A DNA stretch of 56,139 bases from Bordetella parapertussis (GTDB lineage Bacteria > Pseudomonadota > Gammaproteobacteria > Burkholderiales > Burkholderiaceae_C), in NCBI GenBank assembly GCA_945888535.1, contig CAMDAN010000003.1, forward strand, positions 1-56,139. The letters run 5' to 3'. Of this stretch, positions 26,692 through 37,811 are shown piece after piece. The notes below the pieces were generated by a model. The model searched no databases and was not told the DNA's origin. It worked only from the letters and a program-made list of their open reading frames with translations. Every line of letters starts with the position of its first letter. Within the stretch, counting starts at the first letter, position 1. The translations under genes were made by a program, and so were the position numbers.

Positions 26692-29600
26692 ATGACTACG
26701 GCTGCCGAAATCAAGCACCTTCAAGACCACGGTCTGTATTCTTCTTGCAGTGAACACGATGCCTGCGGCGTGGGTTTTGTGGCCCATATCCGAGGTGAGA
26801 AGAGCCATAGCATTGTCAGCAACGCCCTCAAGATTTTGGAGAACTTGGATCACCGGGGTGCCGTCGGGGCGGACAAGTTAATGGGCGATGGCGCAGGGAT
26901 ATTGATCCAGCTGCCGGACGCTTTGTACCGCGAAGAAATGGCCCGAAGTGGCGAAGCGCCCAACGGATCCATTGGCGTAACGCTTCCCCCCGCAGGTGAA
27001 TACGGCGTAGGCATGATTTTCTTGCCCAAGGAACATGCGTCGCGTTTGGCGTGCGAGCAAGAGATGGAACGTGCCATCAAGGCGGAGGGCCAGGTGTTGT
27101 TGGGTTGGCGTGATGTCCCTGTCAATAAAGACATGCCAATGTCTCCAACGGTGCGTGAAAAAGAGCCCATCATTCGCCAAGTATTTATTGGCCGTGGCAA
27201 TGACGTGATTGTTCAAGATGCGCTGGAGCGCAAGCTGTACGTCATTCGCAAAACGGCCAGCGCGGCCATTCAGCACCTCAACTTAAAGCACAGCAAGGAA
27301 TACTACGTTCCGAGCATGTCGAGTCGAACAGTCATCTACAAAGGCCTGTTGCTGGCAGACCAAGTGGGTACCTATTTTTATGATCTGCAAGATGCCCGAT
27401 GCATATCCGCTTTGGGCCTGGTGCACCAGAGGTTTTCGACCAATACGTTTCCTGAGTGGCCCTTGGCGCACCCCTACCGCTACGTAGCGCACAACGGTGA
27501 GATCAACACGGTTAAAGGGAATTACAACTGGATGAAAGCCCGCGAGGGTGTGATGTCATCCCCAGTGCTGGCACAAGATTTACAGAAACTCTACCCCATC
27601 AGTTTCGCAGACCAATCCGATACAGCGACATTCGACAATTGCTTGGAACTGTTGACGATGGCGGGTTACCCCATCAGCCAAGCCATGATGATGATGATTC
27701 CCGAGCCATGGGAAAACCACACCACCATGGACGAGCGGCGTAAAGCGTTTTACGAATACCACGCAGCTATGTTGGAGCCATGGGACGGCCCAGCGTCTAT
27801 CGTGTTTACCGATGGTCGCCAAATTGGAGCAACCTTAGACCGCAATGGGTTGCGGCCATCGCGATACTGCATCACTGATGATGACTTGGTCATCATGGGA
27901 TCAGAGTCGGGTGTGTTGCCTGTGCCTGAAAACAAAATTGTTCGCAAATGGCGCTTGCAACCTGGAAAAATGTTCCTTATCGACTTAGAACAAGGTCGGA
28001 TGATCGACGACGAAGAACTGAAATCGGGTCTGGCAAACAGCAAACCGTACAAGCAATGGATTGAAAATCTACGGATCAAGTTGGACGACGTTGTCGGTGG
28101 CGGCGCACAGCCAATCGTGAGTGATCAAGAAACCAGTTTATTGGACCGGCAACAAGCGTTTGGGTTTACCCAAGAAGACTTAAAGTTTTTGATTGCCCCG
28201 ATGGCAACCGCCGGCGAGGAAGCCTTAGGCTCCATGGGCAATGACAGTCCGCTGGCGGTTTTGAGTGACAAAAACAAACCTTTGTACAACTACTTTAAAC
28301 AGTTGTTTGCTCAGGTTACCAACCCGCCGATTGACCCCATTCGCGAAGCAATCGTGATGTCGTTGGTTTCTTTTGTGGGGCCAAAGCCTAACCTACTCGA
28401 TATCAACCAAGTGAATCCGCCCATGCGGCTGGAAGTTGCGCAGCCTGTACTCAACTTTGAGGACATGGCTAAATTGCGGGACATTGAGCGCCATACCCAA
28501 GGAAAATTCAGAAGCTACACCTTGGATATCACCTACCCCGTCTCTTGGGGCCGTGAGGGCGTAGAAGCGAAATTGGCCTCGCTGTGTGCAGAAGCGGTTG
28601 ATGCCATCAAGAGCGGAAAAAACATTCTCATCATCAGCGACCGTGCGATGTCGGCGACCCAAGTGGCTATTCCTGCACTGTTGGCTTTGTCAGCGATTCA
28701 CCAGCATTTGGTCTTGGGTGGCTTGCGAACCACAGCAGGTTTGGTTGTAGAAACCGGAACTGCGCGTGAGGTCCATCACTTTGCGGTTCTCGCAGGTTAC
28801 GGCGCAGAGGCGGTTCACCCCTACTTGGCGATGGAAACGTTAGCCCATGTGTGTAAAGACTTGCCAGGGGACCTGACCTCAGAAAAAGCCATTTACAACT
28901 ACATCAAAGCGGTCGGTAAAGGCTTGTCAAAAATCATGTCCAAAATGGGCGTGAGTACCTACATGAGCTACTGCGGTGCGCAACTCTTTGAGGCCATTGG
29001 CTTGTCGTCAGACACCATTTCAAAATACTTTACTGGCACCCCTAGCCGCGTAGAAGGCATTGGTGTTTTTGAAATTGCAGAAGAAGCGATTCGTACCCAC
29101 AAAGCTGCCTTTGGCACCGACCCGGTGTTGGCCAACGCCTTAGATGCAGGTGGCGAATACGCCTGGCGTGCGCGGGGCGAAGAACACATGTGGACCCCCG
29201 ACGCGATTGCCAAACTCCAACACAGCACACGCGCCAACAATTGGAATACCTACAAAGAATACGCGCAGCTGATCAACGACCAAAGCCGCCGCCACCTCAC
29301 CTTGCGCGGATTATTCGAGTTCAAAATTGATCCTGCCAAAGCCATCTCGGTTGACGAAGTGGAACCAGCCAAAGAGATCGTCAAACGCTTTGCCACCGGT
29401 GCGATGTCCTTGGGCTCTATCTCTACGGAAGCCCACGCTACGCTGGCTATTGCCATGAACCGCATCGGCGGGAAAAGCAATACGGGCGAAGGCGGCGAAG
29501 ATCCTTTGCGCTACCGTAACGAACTCAAAGGCATCCCGATCCAACAAGGCCAGACCATGTCTGACCTTTTGGGCAAGGAAATCTTTGAAGTGGATTACGC

Positions 29601-31443
29601 CTTGAATGCGGGCGACTCCATGCGCTCCAAAATTAAACAAGTGGCCTCGGGCCGGTTTGGGGTAACAGCGGAATACTTGACCAGCGCGGACCAAATTCAA
29701 ATCAAGATGGCCCAAGGTGCCAAGCCCGGTGAAGGCGGGCAGTTACCAGGCAGCAAAGTATCTGAGTACATTGGCCGACTGCGCCACTCGGTGCCTGGTG
29801 TGGGCTTGATTTCGCCGCCACCCCACCACGACATTTACTCAATCGAAGACTTGGCGCAGTTGATCCACGATCTGAAAAACGTAGCGCCACACTCAAGCAT
29901 CAGTGTCAAATTGGTGTCTGAAATTGGCGTGGGTACCATCGCCGCAGGCGTTGCTAAATGCAAGAGCGACCACGTGGTGATCGCAGGACACGATGGCGGA
30001 ACCGGGGCTTCTCCTTGGTCTTCCATCAAACACGCTGGCAGCCCTTGGGAAATCGGATTGGCTGAAACGCAGCAAACCTTGGTGCTGAACCGTTTGCGCA
30101 GTCGCATTCGTGTTCAGGCCGATGGCCAAATGAAAACCGGCCGCGATGTGGCCATTGGTGCCTTATTGGGCGCCGATGAGTTTGGTTTTGCTACCGCGCC
30201 GCTGGTGGTTGAAGGCTGCATCATGATGCGAAAGTGCCACCTCAATACCTGCCCGGTTGGGGTAGCGACGCAAGACCCGGTGCTGCGCCAAAAGTTTTCT
30301 GGCAAGCCTGAACATGTGGTGAATTACTTCTTCTTTATTGCCGAAGAAGTTCGCCACATCATGGCCCAGTTGGGAATTCGAAAGTTTGATGATTTGATCG
30401 GGCGTTCTGACTTATTGGATATGCGTAAAGGCATTGAACACTGGAAGGCCAGCGGATTGGATTTCAGCCGGTTATTTGCCCAGCCGCAAGTGCCAGCTGA
30501 TGTGCCGCGCTTTCAAACCGAGACGCAAGACCACGGCCTAGAAAAAGCGCTAGATAACATTTTGATTGCCAAGAGCCGCCCCGCGATTGACAAGGGCGAG
30601 CGAGTGCAGTTTATGGAGGTTGCGCGCAATGTGAATCGTTCAGTCGGTGCCATGCTTTCAGGCGCAGTCACGATGGTGCATCCGGAAGGCTTGCCTGATG
30701 ACTCTATTCGCATTCAGCTCGAAGGCACTGGTGGTCAGTCCTTTGGGGCTTTCTTGTGCAAAGGAATTACGCTCTATTTAATTGGTGATGCCAACGACTA
30801 CACCGGTAAAGGATTAAGCGGCGGCCGAGTAGTCGTTCGCCCTAGCATCGACTTTCGCGGGGATGCGGTTCGTAACACCATTGTGGGCAACACTGTTATG
30901 TATGGCGCGACCACGGGCGAGGCGTTTTTCAGTGGTGTGGGCGGCGAACGCTTTGCGGTGCGCTTATCTGGCGCTACGGCTGTGATTGAAGGAACTGGCG
31001 ACCATGGTTGTGAATACATGACTGGCGGTACGGTTGCCGTATTAGGGAAAACAGGCCGTAACTTTGCAGCAGGAATGAGTGGTGGTGTTGCCTATGTCTA
31101 TGACGAAGACGGACAATTCGCCAGCCGCTGCAATACCTCCATGGTGAGCTTAGACAAAGTGCTGACTGCCAAAGAACAGGAAGACCAAATCGACAAAGCG
31201 GTATGGCACCGGGGTCAGACCGATGAGGCTCAGTTACGCAAGCTTCTAGAAGACCACAACCGTTGGACCGGCAGCAAGCGCGCTCGCGAATTGCTAGACC
31301 AATGGGACACCGCGCGAACCAAGTTCGTGAAAGTATTCCCAACAGAATACAAGCGTGCACTGGGCGAAATTTATGCAAAAAAAATGGCCCAATCAGAGGC
31401 TTCGGTAGCTGTGACTAAGAAGCCCGCCAAAGCGGTTCACTAA
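26692..31443 (+). CDS. gltB: Glutamate synthase (NADPH) large subunit
   Basis: Large subunit of GOGAT, which makes glutamate from glutamine and 2-oxoglutarate; 1583 residues. A short propeptide precedes the N-terminal nucleophile Cys25 (DACGVGF) of the glutaminase domain (to about residue 430). The central domain and FMN/synthase domain follow, with the 3Fe-4S cysteines in the C-x5-C-x4-C pattern of [13 protein letters not shown] near residue 1180. The C-terminal GXGXG beta-helix domain includes [18 protein letters not shown] at 26681-26685 is a good ribosome binding site. gltD follows after 34 bases. Confidence 0.98.
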   Translation: MTTAAEIKHLQDHGLYSSCSEHDACGVGFVAHIRGEKSHSIVSNALKILENLDHRGAVGADKLMGDGAGILIQLPDALYREEMARSGEAPNGSIGVTLPPAGEYGVGMIFLPKEHASRLACEQEMERAIKAEGQVLLGWRDVPVNKDMPMSPTVREKEPIIRQVFIGRGNDVIVQDALERKLYVIRKTASAAIQHLNLKHSKEYYVPSMSSRTVIYKGLLLADQVGTYFYDLQDARCISALGLVHQRFSTNTFPEWPLAHPYRYVAHNGEINTVKGNYNWMKAREGVMSSPVLAQDLQKLYPISFADQSDTATFDNCLELLTMAGYPISQAMMMMIPEPWENHTTMDERRKAFYEYHAAMLEPWDGPASIVFTDGRQIGATLDRNGLRPSRYCITDDDLVIMGSESGVLPVPENKIVRKWRLQPGKMFLIDLEQGRMIDDEELKSGLANSKPYKQWIENLRIKLDDVVGGGAQPIVSDQETSLLDRQQAFGFTQEDLKFLIAPMATAGEEALGSMGNDSPLAVLSDKNKPLYNYFKQLFAQVTNPPIDPIREAIVMSLVSFVGPKPNLLDINQVNPPMRLEVAQPVLNFEDMAKLRDIERHTQGKFRSYTLDITYPVSWGREGVEAKLASLCAEAVDAIKSGKNILIISDRAMSATQVAIPALLALSAIHQHLVLGGLRTTAGLVVETGTAREVHHFAVLAGYGAEAVHPYLAMETLAHVCKDLPGDLTSEKAIYNYIKAVGKGLSKIMSKMGVSTYMSYCGAQLFEAIGLSSDTISKYFTGTPSRVEGIGVFEIAEEAIRTHKAAFGTDPVLANALDAGGEYAWRARGEEHMWTPDAIAKLQHSTRANNWNTYKEYAQLINDQSRRHLTLRGLFEFKIDPAKAISVDEVEPAKEIVKRFATGAMSLGSISTEAHATLAIAMNRIGGKSNTGEGGEDPLRYRNELKGIPIQQGQTMSDLLGKEIFEVDYALNAGDSMRSKIKQVASGRFGVTAEYLTSADQIQIKMAQGAKPGEGGQLPGSKVSEYIGRLRHSVPGVGLISPPPHHDIYSIEDLAQLIHDLKNVAPHSSISVKLVSEIGVGTIAAGVAKCKSDHVVIAGHDGGTGASPWSSIKHAGSPWEIGLAETQQTLVLNRLRSRIRVQADGQMKTGRDVAIGALLGADEFGFATAPLVVEGCIMMRKCHLNTCPVGVATQDPVLRQKFSGKPEHVVNYFFFIAEEVRHIMAQLGIRKFDDLIGRSDLLDMRKGIEHWKASGLDFSRLFAQPQVPADVPRFQTETQDHGLEKALDNILIAKSRPAIDKGERVQFMEVARNVNRSVGAMLSGAVTMVHPEGLPDDSIRIQLEGTGGQSFGAFLCKGITLYLIGDANDYTGKGLSGGRVVVRPSIDFRGDAVRNTIVGNTVMYGATTGEAFFSGVGGERFAVRLSGATAVIEGTGDHGCEYMTGGTVAVLGKTGRNFAAGMSGGVAYVYDEDGQFASRCNTSMVSLDKVLTAKEQEDQIDKAVWHRGQTDEAQLRKLLEDHNRWTGSKRARELLDQWDTARTKFVKVFPTEYKRALGEIYAKKMAQSEASVAVTKKPAKAVH

Positions 31444-31477
31444 GCCCTGCATACCAACACGATAAGGACGAACCATC

Positions 31478-32971
31478 ATGGGAAAAATTACTGGTTTTAT
31501 GGAACTTGAGCGTATCGAGGAGGGCTACAAAGGCGTTCCCGAGCGTTTGAAAAATTACAAAGAGTTTGTGATTGGTCTTGACGCATCTCAGGCTAAAGAT
31601 CAAAGTGCTCGCTGCATGGACTGCGGAACGCCGTTTTGCAACAGCGGTTGCCCTGTCAACAACATCATTCCAGACTTCAATGAATTGGTTTACCAAGGCG
31701 ATTGGAAGAACGCGATTGACGTGCTGCACAGCACCAATAATTTTCCTGAATTCACCGGCCGCATTTGTCCCGCTCCGTGCGAAGCCGCGTGTACTTTGAA
31801 TGTCAATGGCGACGCTGTCGGGATCAAGTCCATCGAGCATGCCATCATCGACCGTGCGTGGGCCGAGGGCTGGGTTACGGCCCAGCCACCCAAAGTGAAG
31901 ACAGGCAAAAAAGTGGCTGTGGTGGGTTCGGGCCCCGCAGGAATGGCTGCGGCCCAACAGCTCGCCCGCGTCGGTCATGACGTCACACTGTTTGAAAAAA
32001 ATGACCGGATTGGTGGCTTGCTGCGCTATGGCATTCCTGACTTCAAGATGGAAAAGTCTCATATCGATCGACGGGCCCAACAACTTGAAGCCGAAGGTGT
32101 CACTATCCGCACCAGCGTGATGGTGGGTGAACTCCCTAAAGGCTCGAAGGTCACCAACTGGGCGGCCCAGACCATCACACCCGCACAACTGCAAAAAGAT
32201 TTTGATGCGGTCTTGTTAACAGGTGGCTCCGAGCAGTCGCGTGATTTACCCGCGCCAGGTCGTGACTTGGCGGGCATTCACTTCGCGATGGAGTTCTTGC
32301 CGCAGCAAAATAAGCTCAACGCGGGCGACAAACTCAAAGACCAAAAAATAGAACAAATTCGTGCCGACGGCAAACACGTCGTCGTTATTGGTGGCGGCGA
32401 CACGGGCTCTGACTGCGTGGGCACCAGCACACGCCACGGCGCTCTGGGTGTGGTGCAGTTCGAAGTGATGCCCTTGCCGCCTGAGCAAGAAGATAAGCCT
32501 TTGGTTTGGCCCTATTGGCCGCTTAAATTGCGAACCAGCTCCAGCCACGAAGAAAGCGCGGAAAAAGGGATTCTTCAACGCGAATTCGCTATCTCCACCA
32601 AAGAGTTTGTTGGGGAAAAAGGCCAGGTCACTGGCGTTAAGACCGTGCGTGTGGAATGGAAAGACGGCAAGATGGTTGAAGTTGCTGGGACCGAGGAAAT
32701 CATCAAAGCCGACTTGGTTTTGCTCGCAATGGGCTTTGTGAACCCTGTGGCCACTGTTTTGGACGGCTTTGGTGTCGAAAAAGATGCCCGTGGCAACGCC
32801 AAAGCCACTACCGAGCTTGCGGGTGGATACGCCACCAACACCCCCAAAGTGTTTGCTGCGGGAGATATCCGTCGCGGCCAATCCTTGGTGGTTTGGGCCA
32901 TTCGCGAAGGCCGACAAGCTGCTCGGGCAGTTGATGAGTTCTTGATGGAAGTCAGTGATTTGCCTCGCTAA
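31478..32971 (+). CDS. gltD: Glutamate synthase (NADPH) small subunit
   Basis: Small subunit of GOGAT that oxidises NADPH and delivers electrons through FAD and 4Fe-4S clusters to GltB; 497 residues. Cluster cysteines are in [17 protein letters not shown] and CPAPCEAAC near the N-terminus. The FAD-binding motif is [12 protein letters not shown] (about residue 150) and the NADPH-binding motif is [12 protein letters not shown]. It ends about 70 bases before mlaF, with a terminator-like hairpin between them. Confidence 0.97.
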   Translation: MGKITGFMELERIEEGYKGVPERLKNYKEFVIGLDASQAKDQSARCMDCGTPFCNSGCPVNNIIPDFNELVYQGDWKNAIDVLHSTNNFPEFTGRICPAPCEAACTLNVNGDAVGIKSIEHAIIDRAWAEGWVTAQPPKVKTGKKVAVVGSGPAGMAAAQQLARVGHDVTLFEKNDRIGGLLRYGIPDFKMEKSHIDRRAQQLEAEGVTIRTSVMVGELPKGSKVTNWAAQTITPAQLQKDFDAVLLTGGSEQSRDLPAPGRDLAGIHFAMEFLPQQNKLNAGDKLKDQKIEQIRADGKHVVVIGGGDTGSDCVGTSTRHGALGVVQFEVMPLPPEQEDKPLVWPYWPLKLRTSSSHEESAEKGILQREFAISTKEFVGEKGQVTGVKTVRVEWKDGKMVEVAGTEEIIKADLVLLAMGFVNPVATVLDGFGVEKDARGNAKATTELAGGYATNTPKVFAAGDIRRGQSLVVWAIREGRQAARAVDEFLMEVSDLPR

Positions 32972-32988
32972 TGTCTTATTAGAGGCGG

Positions 32989-32994
32989 TAAAAT
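32989..32994 (+). promoter_or_regulatory. Possible -10 element for the mla operon
   Basis: TAAAAT, five of six to consensus, lies 51 bases before the mlaF ATG in the spacer after gltD. No acceptable -35 was found at 16-18 bases, so this is weak. A start point near 33001 would put the following hairpin in the mlaF leader. Confidence 0.3.
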
Positions 32995-33007
32995 TCCGTA
33001 TGATCCA

Positions 33008-33039
33008 AAGGCTGGGCAAACTCCCAGCCTTTTCCTTTT
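33008..33039 (+). terminator. Terminator-like hairpin abutting the mlaF start codon
   Basis: AAGGCTGGG (33008-33016) pairs perfectly with CCCAGCCTT (33023-33031) around a 6-base loop, followed by a pyrimidine tract (TTCCTTTT) that ends at the base before mlaF ATG 33040. It has the form of an intrinsic terminator for gltBD. It also occupies the place where the mlaF ribosome binding site should be; no purine-rich site is visible. A role in gltBD termination or in mlaF control is inferred. Confidence 0.6.
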
Positions 33040-33858
33040 ATGGCCCCAAACACCGACTCCCCACTTGTTGAACTGAAAAACCTACGCTTCGGTTACGGAG
33101 AGCGGGTGATTCTGGATGGTATTTCATTGACCGTTCCGCGCGGGAAAGTCACCGCTCTCATGGGCGCATCGGGTGGAGGAAAGACAACCATTTTGCGGTT
33201 AATTGGCGGACAAAATACCGCGCAATCGGGTGAGTTGCTTTTTGATGGCGACGATGTGACCCGTATGAACCATACGCAGTTGTATGCGGCCCGCCGGCGC
33301 ATGGGCATGCTTTTTCAATTCGGCGCATTGTTTGCTGATTTGTCTGTTTTCGAAAATGTGGCATTTCCATTGCGCGAGCACACCCTTTTGTCTGAAAGTC
33401 TCATTCGCGATATTGTTTTGATGAAACTCAATGCCGTCGGTTTGCGCGGAGCGCGTGATTTGATGCCCAGTGAGGTTTCTGGCGGGATGGCGCGGCGCAT
33501 TGCTTTGGCCCGGGCGATTGCCTTGGACCCTGAGCTGGTGATGTATGACGAGCCTTTTTCCGGTTTAGATCCCATTTCTTTGGGAACAGCTGCGCGATTG
33601 ATTCGTCAGCTCAATGACTCGATGGGCCTGACCAGTATTTTTGTGTCGCATGAGCTCGAGCAAACCTTTGCGATTGCTGACCATGTCATTATTTTGGCCA
33701 ACGGCAAAATCGCGGTTCAAGGAACGCCTGACGAAGTACGTAAGAGCCAAGACCCCTTGGTTTATCAGTATGTAAATGCTTTGCCTGACGGCCCGGTGCG
33801 TTTTCATTACCCCGGTGTCAGCGTAGAAGAAGATTTTGGTGTGGGAGCGACGCGATGA
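33040..33858 (+). CDS. mlaF: Phospholipid transport ATP-binding protein MlaF
   Basis: ATPase of the MlaFEDB inner-membrane complex, which moves phospholipids between the membranes and helps keep outer-membrane lipid asymmetry. 272 residues. Walker A is GASGGGKTT, the signature motif VSGGMARR and Walker B ELVMYDEPFSGLDP. The start has no visible ribosome binding site because the hairpin described above precedes it directly. It overlaps mlaE by 4 bases (ATGA). Confidence 0.94.
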   Translation: MAPNTDSPLVELKNLRFGYGERVILDGISLTVPRGKVTALMGASGGGKTTILRLIGGQNTAQSGELLFDGDDVTRMNHTQLYAARRRMGMLFQFGALFADLSVFENVAFPLREHTLLSESLIRDIVLMKLNAVGLRGARDLMPSEVSGGMARRIALARAIALDPELVMYDEPFSGLDPISLGTAARLIRQLNDSMGLTSIFVSHELEQTFAIADHVIILANGKIAVQGTPDEVRKSQDPLVYQYVNALPDGPVRFHYPGVSVEEDFGVGATR

Positions 33859-34637
33859 ACGGGCAGAAATTAGCAGATATTGGCTTTGCGATGCGCCGTC
33901 AGATGGCAGGTTTGGGCTATGGAGCGAGGCTTTTTGTTCGTCTATTAAAAACCTTCGCCTCCAGTTTGCGTCGCTTTGCTTTGATTCGCGATCAAATCCA
34001 TTTTTTAGGTAACTATTCGCTTGCCATCATTGCGGTTTCTGGCCTTTTCGTGGGTTTTGTTTTTGGCCTGCAAGGGTACTACACCCTGCAGCGCTACGGC
34101 TCCTCGGAGGCCTTGGGCTTGCTGGTGACTTTGAGTTTGGTACGGGAACTCGGCCCAGTCGTTACGGCGCTGTTATTTGCTGGACGTGCTGGAACGTCCC
34201 TCACAGCAGAAATAGGTTTGATGAAAGCGGGTGAGCAACTCAGCGTGATGGAAATGATGGCGGTGGACCCGGTACAACGCGTCTTGGCGCCGCGGTTTTG
34301 GGCGGGGGTGATTTCGATGCCCTTGCTTGCTGCAGTTTTCAGCGCCATGGGAATTATTGGCGGTTGGGTGGTTGGCGTTTTAATGATTGGGGTGGATTCA
34401 GGCTCTTTTTGGAGTCAGATCCAAGGCGGCGTGGATGTCTGGAAAGACGTGGGTAACGGGGTGATTAAAAGCATCGTGTTTGGTTTTACTGTCACCTTCG
34501 TCGCTTTATTGCAAGGTTTCGAGGCGCAACCCACCCCCGAGGGTGTGGCCAGTGCTACGACGCGAACCGTCGTTGTCGCTTCCTTGGCAGTGCTGGGGCT
34601 GGACTTTATTCTGACCGCCATGATGTTTACGATTTAA
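33855..34637 (+). CDS. mlaE: Phospholipid transport permease MlaE
   Basis: Integral membrane subunit of the Mla transporter, 260 residues with about five hydrophobic helices. The family region (LGPVVTALLFAGRAGTSLTAEIG) is intact, with the MKAGEQLSVMEMMAVDP segment after it, which contacts the ATPase. It is coupled to mlaF by a 4-base overlap, with mlaD 13 bases downstream. Confidence 0.94.
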   Translation: MNGQKLADIGFAMRRQMAGLGYGARLFVRLLKTFASSLRRFALIRDQIHFLGNYSLAIIAVSGLFVGFVFGLQGYYTLQRYGSSEALGLLVTLSLVRELGPVVTALLFAGRAGTSLTAEIGLMKAGEQLSVMEMMAVDPVQRVLAPRFWAGVISMPLLAAVFSAMGIIGGWVVGVLMIGVDSGSFWSQIQGGVDVWKDVGNGVIKSIVFGFTVTFVALLQGFEAQPTPEGVASATTRTVVVASLAVLGLDFILTAMMFTI

Positions 34638-34650
34638 TGAAAGGTGTTGC

Positions 34651-35127
34651 ATGCAGCGCTCTAAAAATGATGTGTGGGTTGGATTGTTTGTACTGATTGG
34701 TGCAGTATCCATTTTGTTTTTGGCCCTGCAGTCTGCCAACTTGCTCAGCTTGAACTTTCAGGCCACCTATTCGGTGACTGCTAAGTTTGACAATGTGGGT
34801 GGACTCAAACCCAAAGCGGCGGTGCGTAGCGCAGGCGTGGTGGTGGGGCGGGTCGAAAAAATTATTTTTGACGACAAAACCTTTCAGGCCCGTGTGACCT
34901 TGGCGATGCAACAACAGTATGCTTTCCCAAAAGATAGCTCTTTGAAGATTTTGACCAGCGGCTTGCTCGGCGAACAGTACCTTGGCATTGAAGCCGGCGC
35001 AGATGAAAAAATACTGACGGCCGGGGACTCCCTGACCAACACCCAGTCCGCCGTCGTGCTTGAAAATTTGATTAGTCAATTCCTTTATAGCAAAGCTGCT
35101 GACAGCACTGGCAAAGCCCAGGAATAA
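34651..35127 (+). CDS. mlaD: Phospholipid transport substrate-binding protein MlaD (MCE domain)
   Basis: Periplasm-facing subunit of the Mla complex, 158 residues. One N-terminal membrane helix (VGLFVLIGAVSILFLALQ) is followed by a single MCE domain (about residues 38-118), with the typical KFDNVGGLKPKAAVRSAGVVVG and LLGEQYLGIEAG segments. MlaD forms a hexameric ring with a lipid channel. The following mlaA starts 2 bases after its stop. Confidence 0.93.
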   Translation: MQRSKNDVWVGLFVLIGAVSILFLALQSANLLSLNFQATYSVTAKFDNVGGLKPKAAVRSAGVVVGRVEKIIFDDKTFQARVTLAMQQQYAFPKDSSLKILTSGLLGEQYLGIEAGADEKILTAGDSLTNTQSAVVLENLISQFLYSKAADSTGKAQE

Positions 35128-35129
35128 GC

Positions 35130-35831
35130 ATGCGGTTTTTAGTTTTTGGCTTGTTGGTTTTATTGCAAGCCTGTGCGAGCGTCCCTAACCTCAACCCAGA
35201 CCCACGCGATCCTTGGGAGTCTTTGAATCGAAATGTGTATGGTCTCAACGATGCCCTAGACCGCAGCGTTCTCAGGCCGGTGGCTATTGCCTACCGAGAC
35301 GGACTTCCCTATTGGGTCCGTAAAGGCGTTTCCAACTTCTTTGGTAATTTGTCCGATGTCTGGTCTGGTTTTAACCATGCCATCACGCTAGAAGGCCGTG
35401 CGGCTAAAGACAGTTTTGGTCGTGTTCTTGTCAATAGCACGGCGGGGGTCTTGGGCGTCATCGATGTGGCAACAGATTTGAATTTGGAAAAAAATCCTGC
35501 CGATTTCGGCGTCACTTTGGGGCGTTGGGGCGTGAGTCCGGGTCCCTACGTGGTGTTGCCTCTGCTGGGCCCCTATACGCTGCGCGAAGTTGTGGTCTTG
35601 CCTTTGGATCGACAAGCCAATCTGGTAAATCAAATCGGTAATGAAAATTTACGCACCAGCTTGACCGTTTTGAATTTTGTGGATGATCGCGCCATCTACT
35701 TGAAAGTGACCGATGTGATGGACGGGGCGGCGTTAGACCCGTACTCTTTCACCCGAGATGCTTATTTGCAGCGTCAGCGGTATCGGCAGTTCAATGGCAA
35801 TCCGCCTGAAGAGATTGTTGTAAAACCCTAG
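35130..35831 (+). CDS. mlaA: Outer-membrane lipoprotein MlaA (VacJ)
   Basis: Outer-membrane lipoprotein that extracts mislocalised phospholipids from the outer leaflet. 233 residues, with signal peptide and lipobox LQAC (Cys about 15), then DPWESLNRNVYGLND, the MlaA/VacJ hallmark. The GRVLVNSTAGVLGVID and GVSPGPYVVLPLLGP segments are also typical. In E. coli mlaA lies away from the mlaFEDCB operon, but here it is inside it between mlaD and mlaC. Confidence 0.95.
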   Translation: MRFLVFGLLVLLQACASVPNLNPDPRDPWESLNRNVYGLNDALDRSVLRPVAIAYRDGLPYWVRKGVSNFFGNLSDVWSGFNHAITLEGRAAKDSFGRVLVNSTAGVLGVIDVATDLNLEKNPADFGVTLGRWGVSPGPYVVLPLLGPYTLREVVVLPLDRQANLVNQIGNENLRTSLTVLNFVDDRAIYLKVTDVMDGAALDPYSFTRDAYLQRQRYRQFNGNPPEEIVVKP

Positions 35832-35862
35832 AATATCTACAAAGGTAACAAAGGGATAAAAA

Positions 35863-36516
35863 ATGGTTTTAAAAAATAGCAGCTGGATTCGGGTGTGGTC
35901 GGTGGTGTGCGCCTTGGTGGCAATCTTGGCTTTGCCAAGTTTTGCGCATGCCGAAGATGAAACTGCGGACGCATTTGTTAAACGTTTGTCCGTCGATGTG
36001 CTCGACACCATCAAAAAAGACAAAGGCATGCGTTCTGGCGATATCGCCCGGGTGATCACTTTGGTCGACACCCGCATCATGCCCAGCGTCGATTTTCAGC
36101 GGATGACGTCATCAGCCGTGGGCCCAGCGTGGCGTCAAGCTACGCCGGAACAGCAAAAACGTTTACAAGACGAGTTCAAGATCTTGTTGGTTAGAACCTA
36201 CGCGGGCGCCTTGTCGCAGGTCAGCGATCAGGTGGTATTTATCAAACCCGTTCGTATTGCCCCAGAGGATAAAGAAGTTATTGTGCGTACCGAAGTCCGC
36301 GGCGGGACCGACCCAATTCAATTGGAGTACCGAATGGAAAGAACGCCAAACGAAGGATCGGGTTGGAAAATCTACAACAGCAACGTTTTGGGTGTGTGGT
36401 TGGTTGAAACCTACAAAAGCCAATTCACCCAGATCATCAATACCAAAGGCATTGACGGTTTGATTGATTCTTTGGTGGCGCGTAATAAGACCAACACCAC
36501 TGCTAAAAAAGGTTGA
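35863..36516 (+). CDS. mlaC: Periplasmic phospholipid-binding protein MlaC
   Basis: Soluble periplasmic carrier that moves phospholipids between MlaA and MlaD; 217 residues. A signal peptide ends near FAHAED; the mature part has the ABC-toluene tolerance (Ttg2) fold features VDFQRMTSSAVGPAWRQATPEQQ and YNSNVLGVWLVETYKSQF. It precedes mlaB by one base of spacing. Confidence 0.93.
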   Translation: MVLKNSSWIRVWSVVCALVAILALPSFAHAEDETADAFVKRLSVDVLDTIKKDKGMRSGDIARVITLVDTRIMPSVDFQRMTSSAVGPAWRQATPEQQKRLQDEFKILLVRTYAGALSQVSDQVVFIKPVRIAPEDKEVIVRTEVRGGTDPIQLEYRMERTPNEGSGWKIYNSNVLGVWLVETYKSQFTQIINTKGIDGLIDSLVARNKTNTTAKKG

Positions 36517-36517
36517 T

Positions 36518-36808
36518 GTGTTGCGTTTGCCTCAAACCTTAATGCACCCGCAAGCGCAGGCGTGCCTGCAGGAACTTCAGGCGGGAGTGGCCACTTCAGC
36601 ATCCCCCATCGTGGTCGATGCATCGGCTCTGACTTCGTTTGACTCCTGCGCACTAGCGGTGCTGCTGGAGTTGCGCCGAAGTACTGCGCTGGCGGGCAAG
36701 GACTTGCGCTTAAAGGGCCTGCCCGAACAGCTGAAAGTGCTGGCATCGGTTTACGGTGTCCAAGACTTGATTTCAGACGCACCGTCCCCTATTGGCCTTG
36801 CGCCTTAA
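36518..36808 (+). CDS. mlaB: STAS-domain protein MlaB
   Basis: Small cytoplasmic STAS-domain subunit of the Mla complex, 96 residues, which stabilises the MlaF ATPase. The STAS core IVVDASALTSFDSCALAVLLEL is clear. GTG 36518 is chosen because AAGG precedes it by 5 bases and it follows the mlaC stop directly; the frame extends further upstream inside mlaC, which is not family-like. Confidence 0.86.
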   Translation: MLRLPQTLMHPQAQACLQELQAGVATSASPIVVDASALTSFDSCALAVLLELRRSTALAGKDLRLKGLPEQLKVLASVYGVQDLISDAPSPIGLAP

Positions 36809-36842
36809 AGCTTAGGCTTCTGGGCGTAAAATTGCGCCCTTC

Positions 36843-37811
36843 ATGCCTGCTATTTCTTTTCAATCCATTTCCAAAGCCTATCCGTCCCCCAAAGGACCTA
36901 CTGGCGCTACTTTTCTAGCCGTTGATGGGGTCAGCCTCGATATCGAGGAGGGTGAGTTTTTCGGCTTACTCGGGCCCAACGGGGCTGGCAAGACCACAAT
37001 GATCAGCATGTTGGCGGGTTTAACCCGACCTTCTTCAGGGCGGGCCAGTGTTTTAGGGAGCAATGTGCAAAGTGATTTTGCGCAAGCTCGGCGTAAATTG
37101 GGCGTTGTGCCGCAAGAGTTGGTCTTCGATCCCTTTTTTAATGTACGCGAGGCTTTGTGCATTCAATCTGGCTACTTTGGCGTCAAGAACAATGACGCAT
37201 GGATCGATGAGCTGCTTGAGAGTCTTGGCTTGAGCGACAAAGCCGATGCCAATATGCGCCAACTCTCGGGCGGCATGAAGCGCCGCGTGTTGGTCGCCCA
37301 AGCCCTGGTCCATAAGCCCCCGGTGATCGTGTTGGATGAGCCCACTGCAGGCGTCGATGTCGAGTTGCGACAAACCCTTTGGCAGTTCATTGTAAAACTC
37401 AATAAGCAAGGCCATACCGTTTTGCTCACCACCCATTATTTGGAAGAAGCGGAAGCCTTGTGTGGCCGAATCGCCATGCTGAAGTCAGGCCGTATCGTGG
37501 CTTTAGACCGTACCAGCGAACTTCTCAAAGCGGCATCGAGCAATGTTTTGCGTTTTAAGGTGGATGGCGTGTTGCCGAAAATCTTGGCCGACCAAGCCCG
37601 TATCACGGGCCGCATCGTTCAATTTCCGGCGCACGATGCCCTGGAAATTGAAGGCTTTCTCACGGCGGTAAGAGAAAGCGGTTTGGTGGCCCAAGATGTT
37701 GAAATCCGAAAGGCTGATTTAGAAGATGTGTTTTTGGATGTGATGAAAAAAAATTCTGGTCAAGCTAAACCACCTGCATCCATCGCTCAATCGCAAGAGG
37801 CCTTGGTATGA
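36843..37811 (+). CDS. ABC-2 type transporter ATP-binding protein
   Basis: ATPase of an ABC-2 exporter (YadG-like), 322 residues. Walker A is GPNGAGKTT, the signature LSGGMKRR and Walker B VIVLDEPTAGVD. The C-terminal 80 residues after the H-loop form the extension seen in the DrrA/YadG group. It overlaps the permease gene by 4 bases. Substrate is unknown; its place next to mla suggests envelope-related export. Confidence 0.92.
   Translation: MPAISFQSISKAYPSPKGPTGATFLAVDGVSLDIEEGEFFGLLGPNGAGKTTMISMLAGLTRPSSGRASVLGSNVQSDFAQARRKLGVVPQELVFDPFFNVREALCIQSGYFGVKNNDAWIDELLESLGLSDKADANMRQLSGGMKRRVLVAQALVHKPPVIVLDEPTAGVDVELRQTLWQFIVKLNKQGHTVLLTTHYLEEAEALCGRIAMLKSGRIVALDRTSELLKAASSNVLRFKVDGVLPKILADQARITGRIVQFPAHDALEIEGFLTAVRESGLVAQDVEIRKADLEDVFLDVMKKNSGQAKPPASIAQSQEALV

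Noticed and set aside
31415..32194. Long minus-strand frame over gltD (259 codons)
   Set aside because: Same reason: antisense to a real conserved gene, no motif or ribosome binding site.
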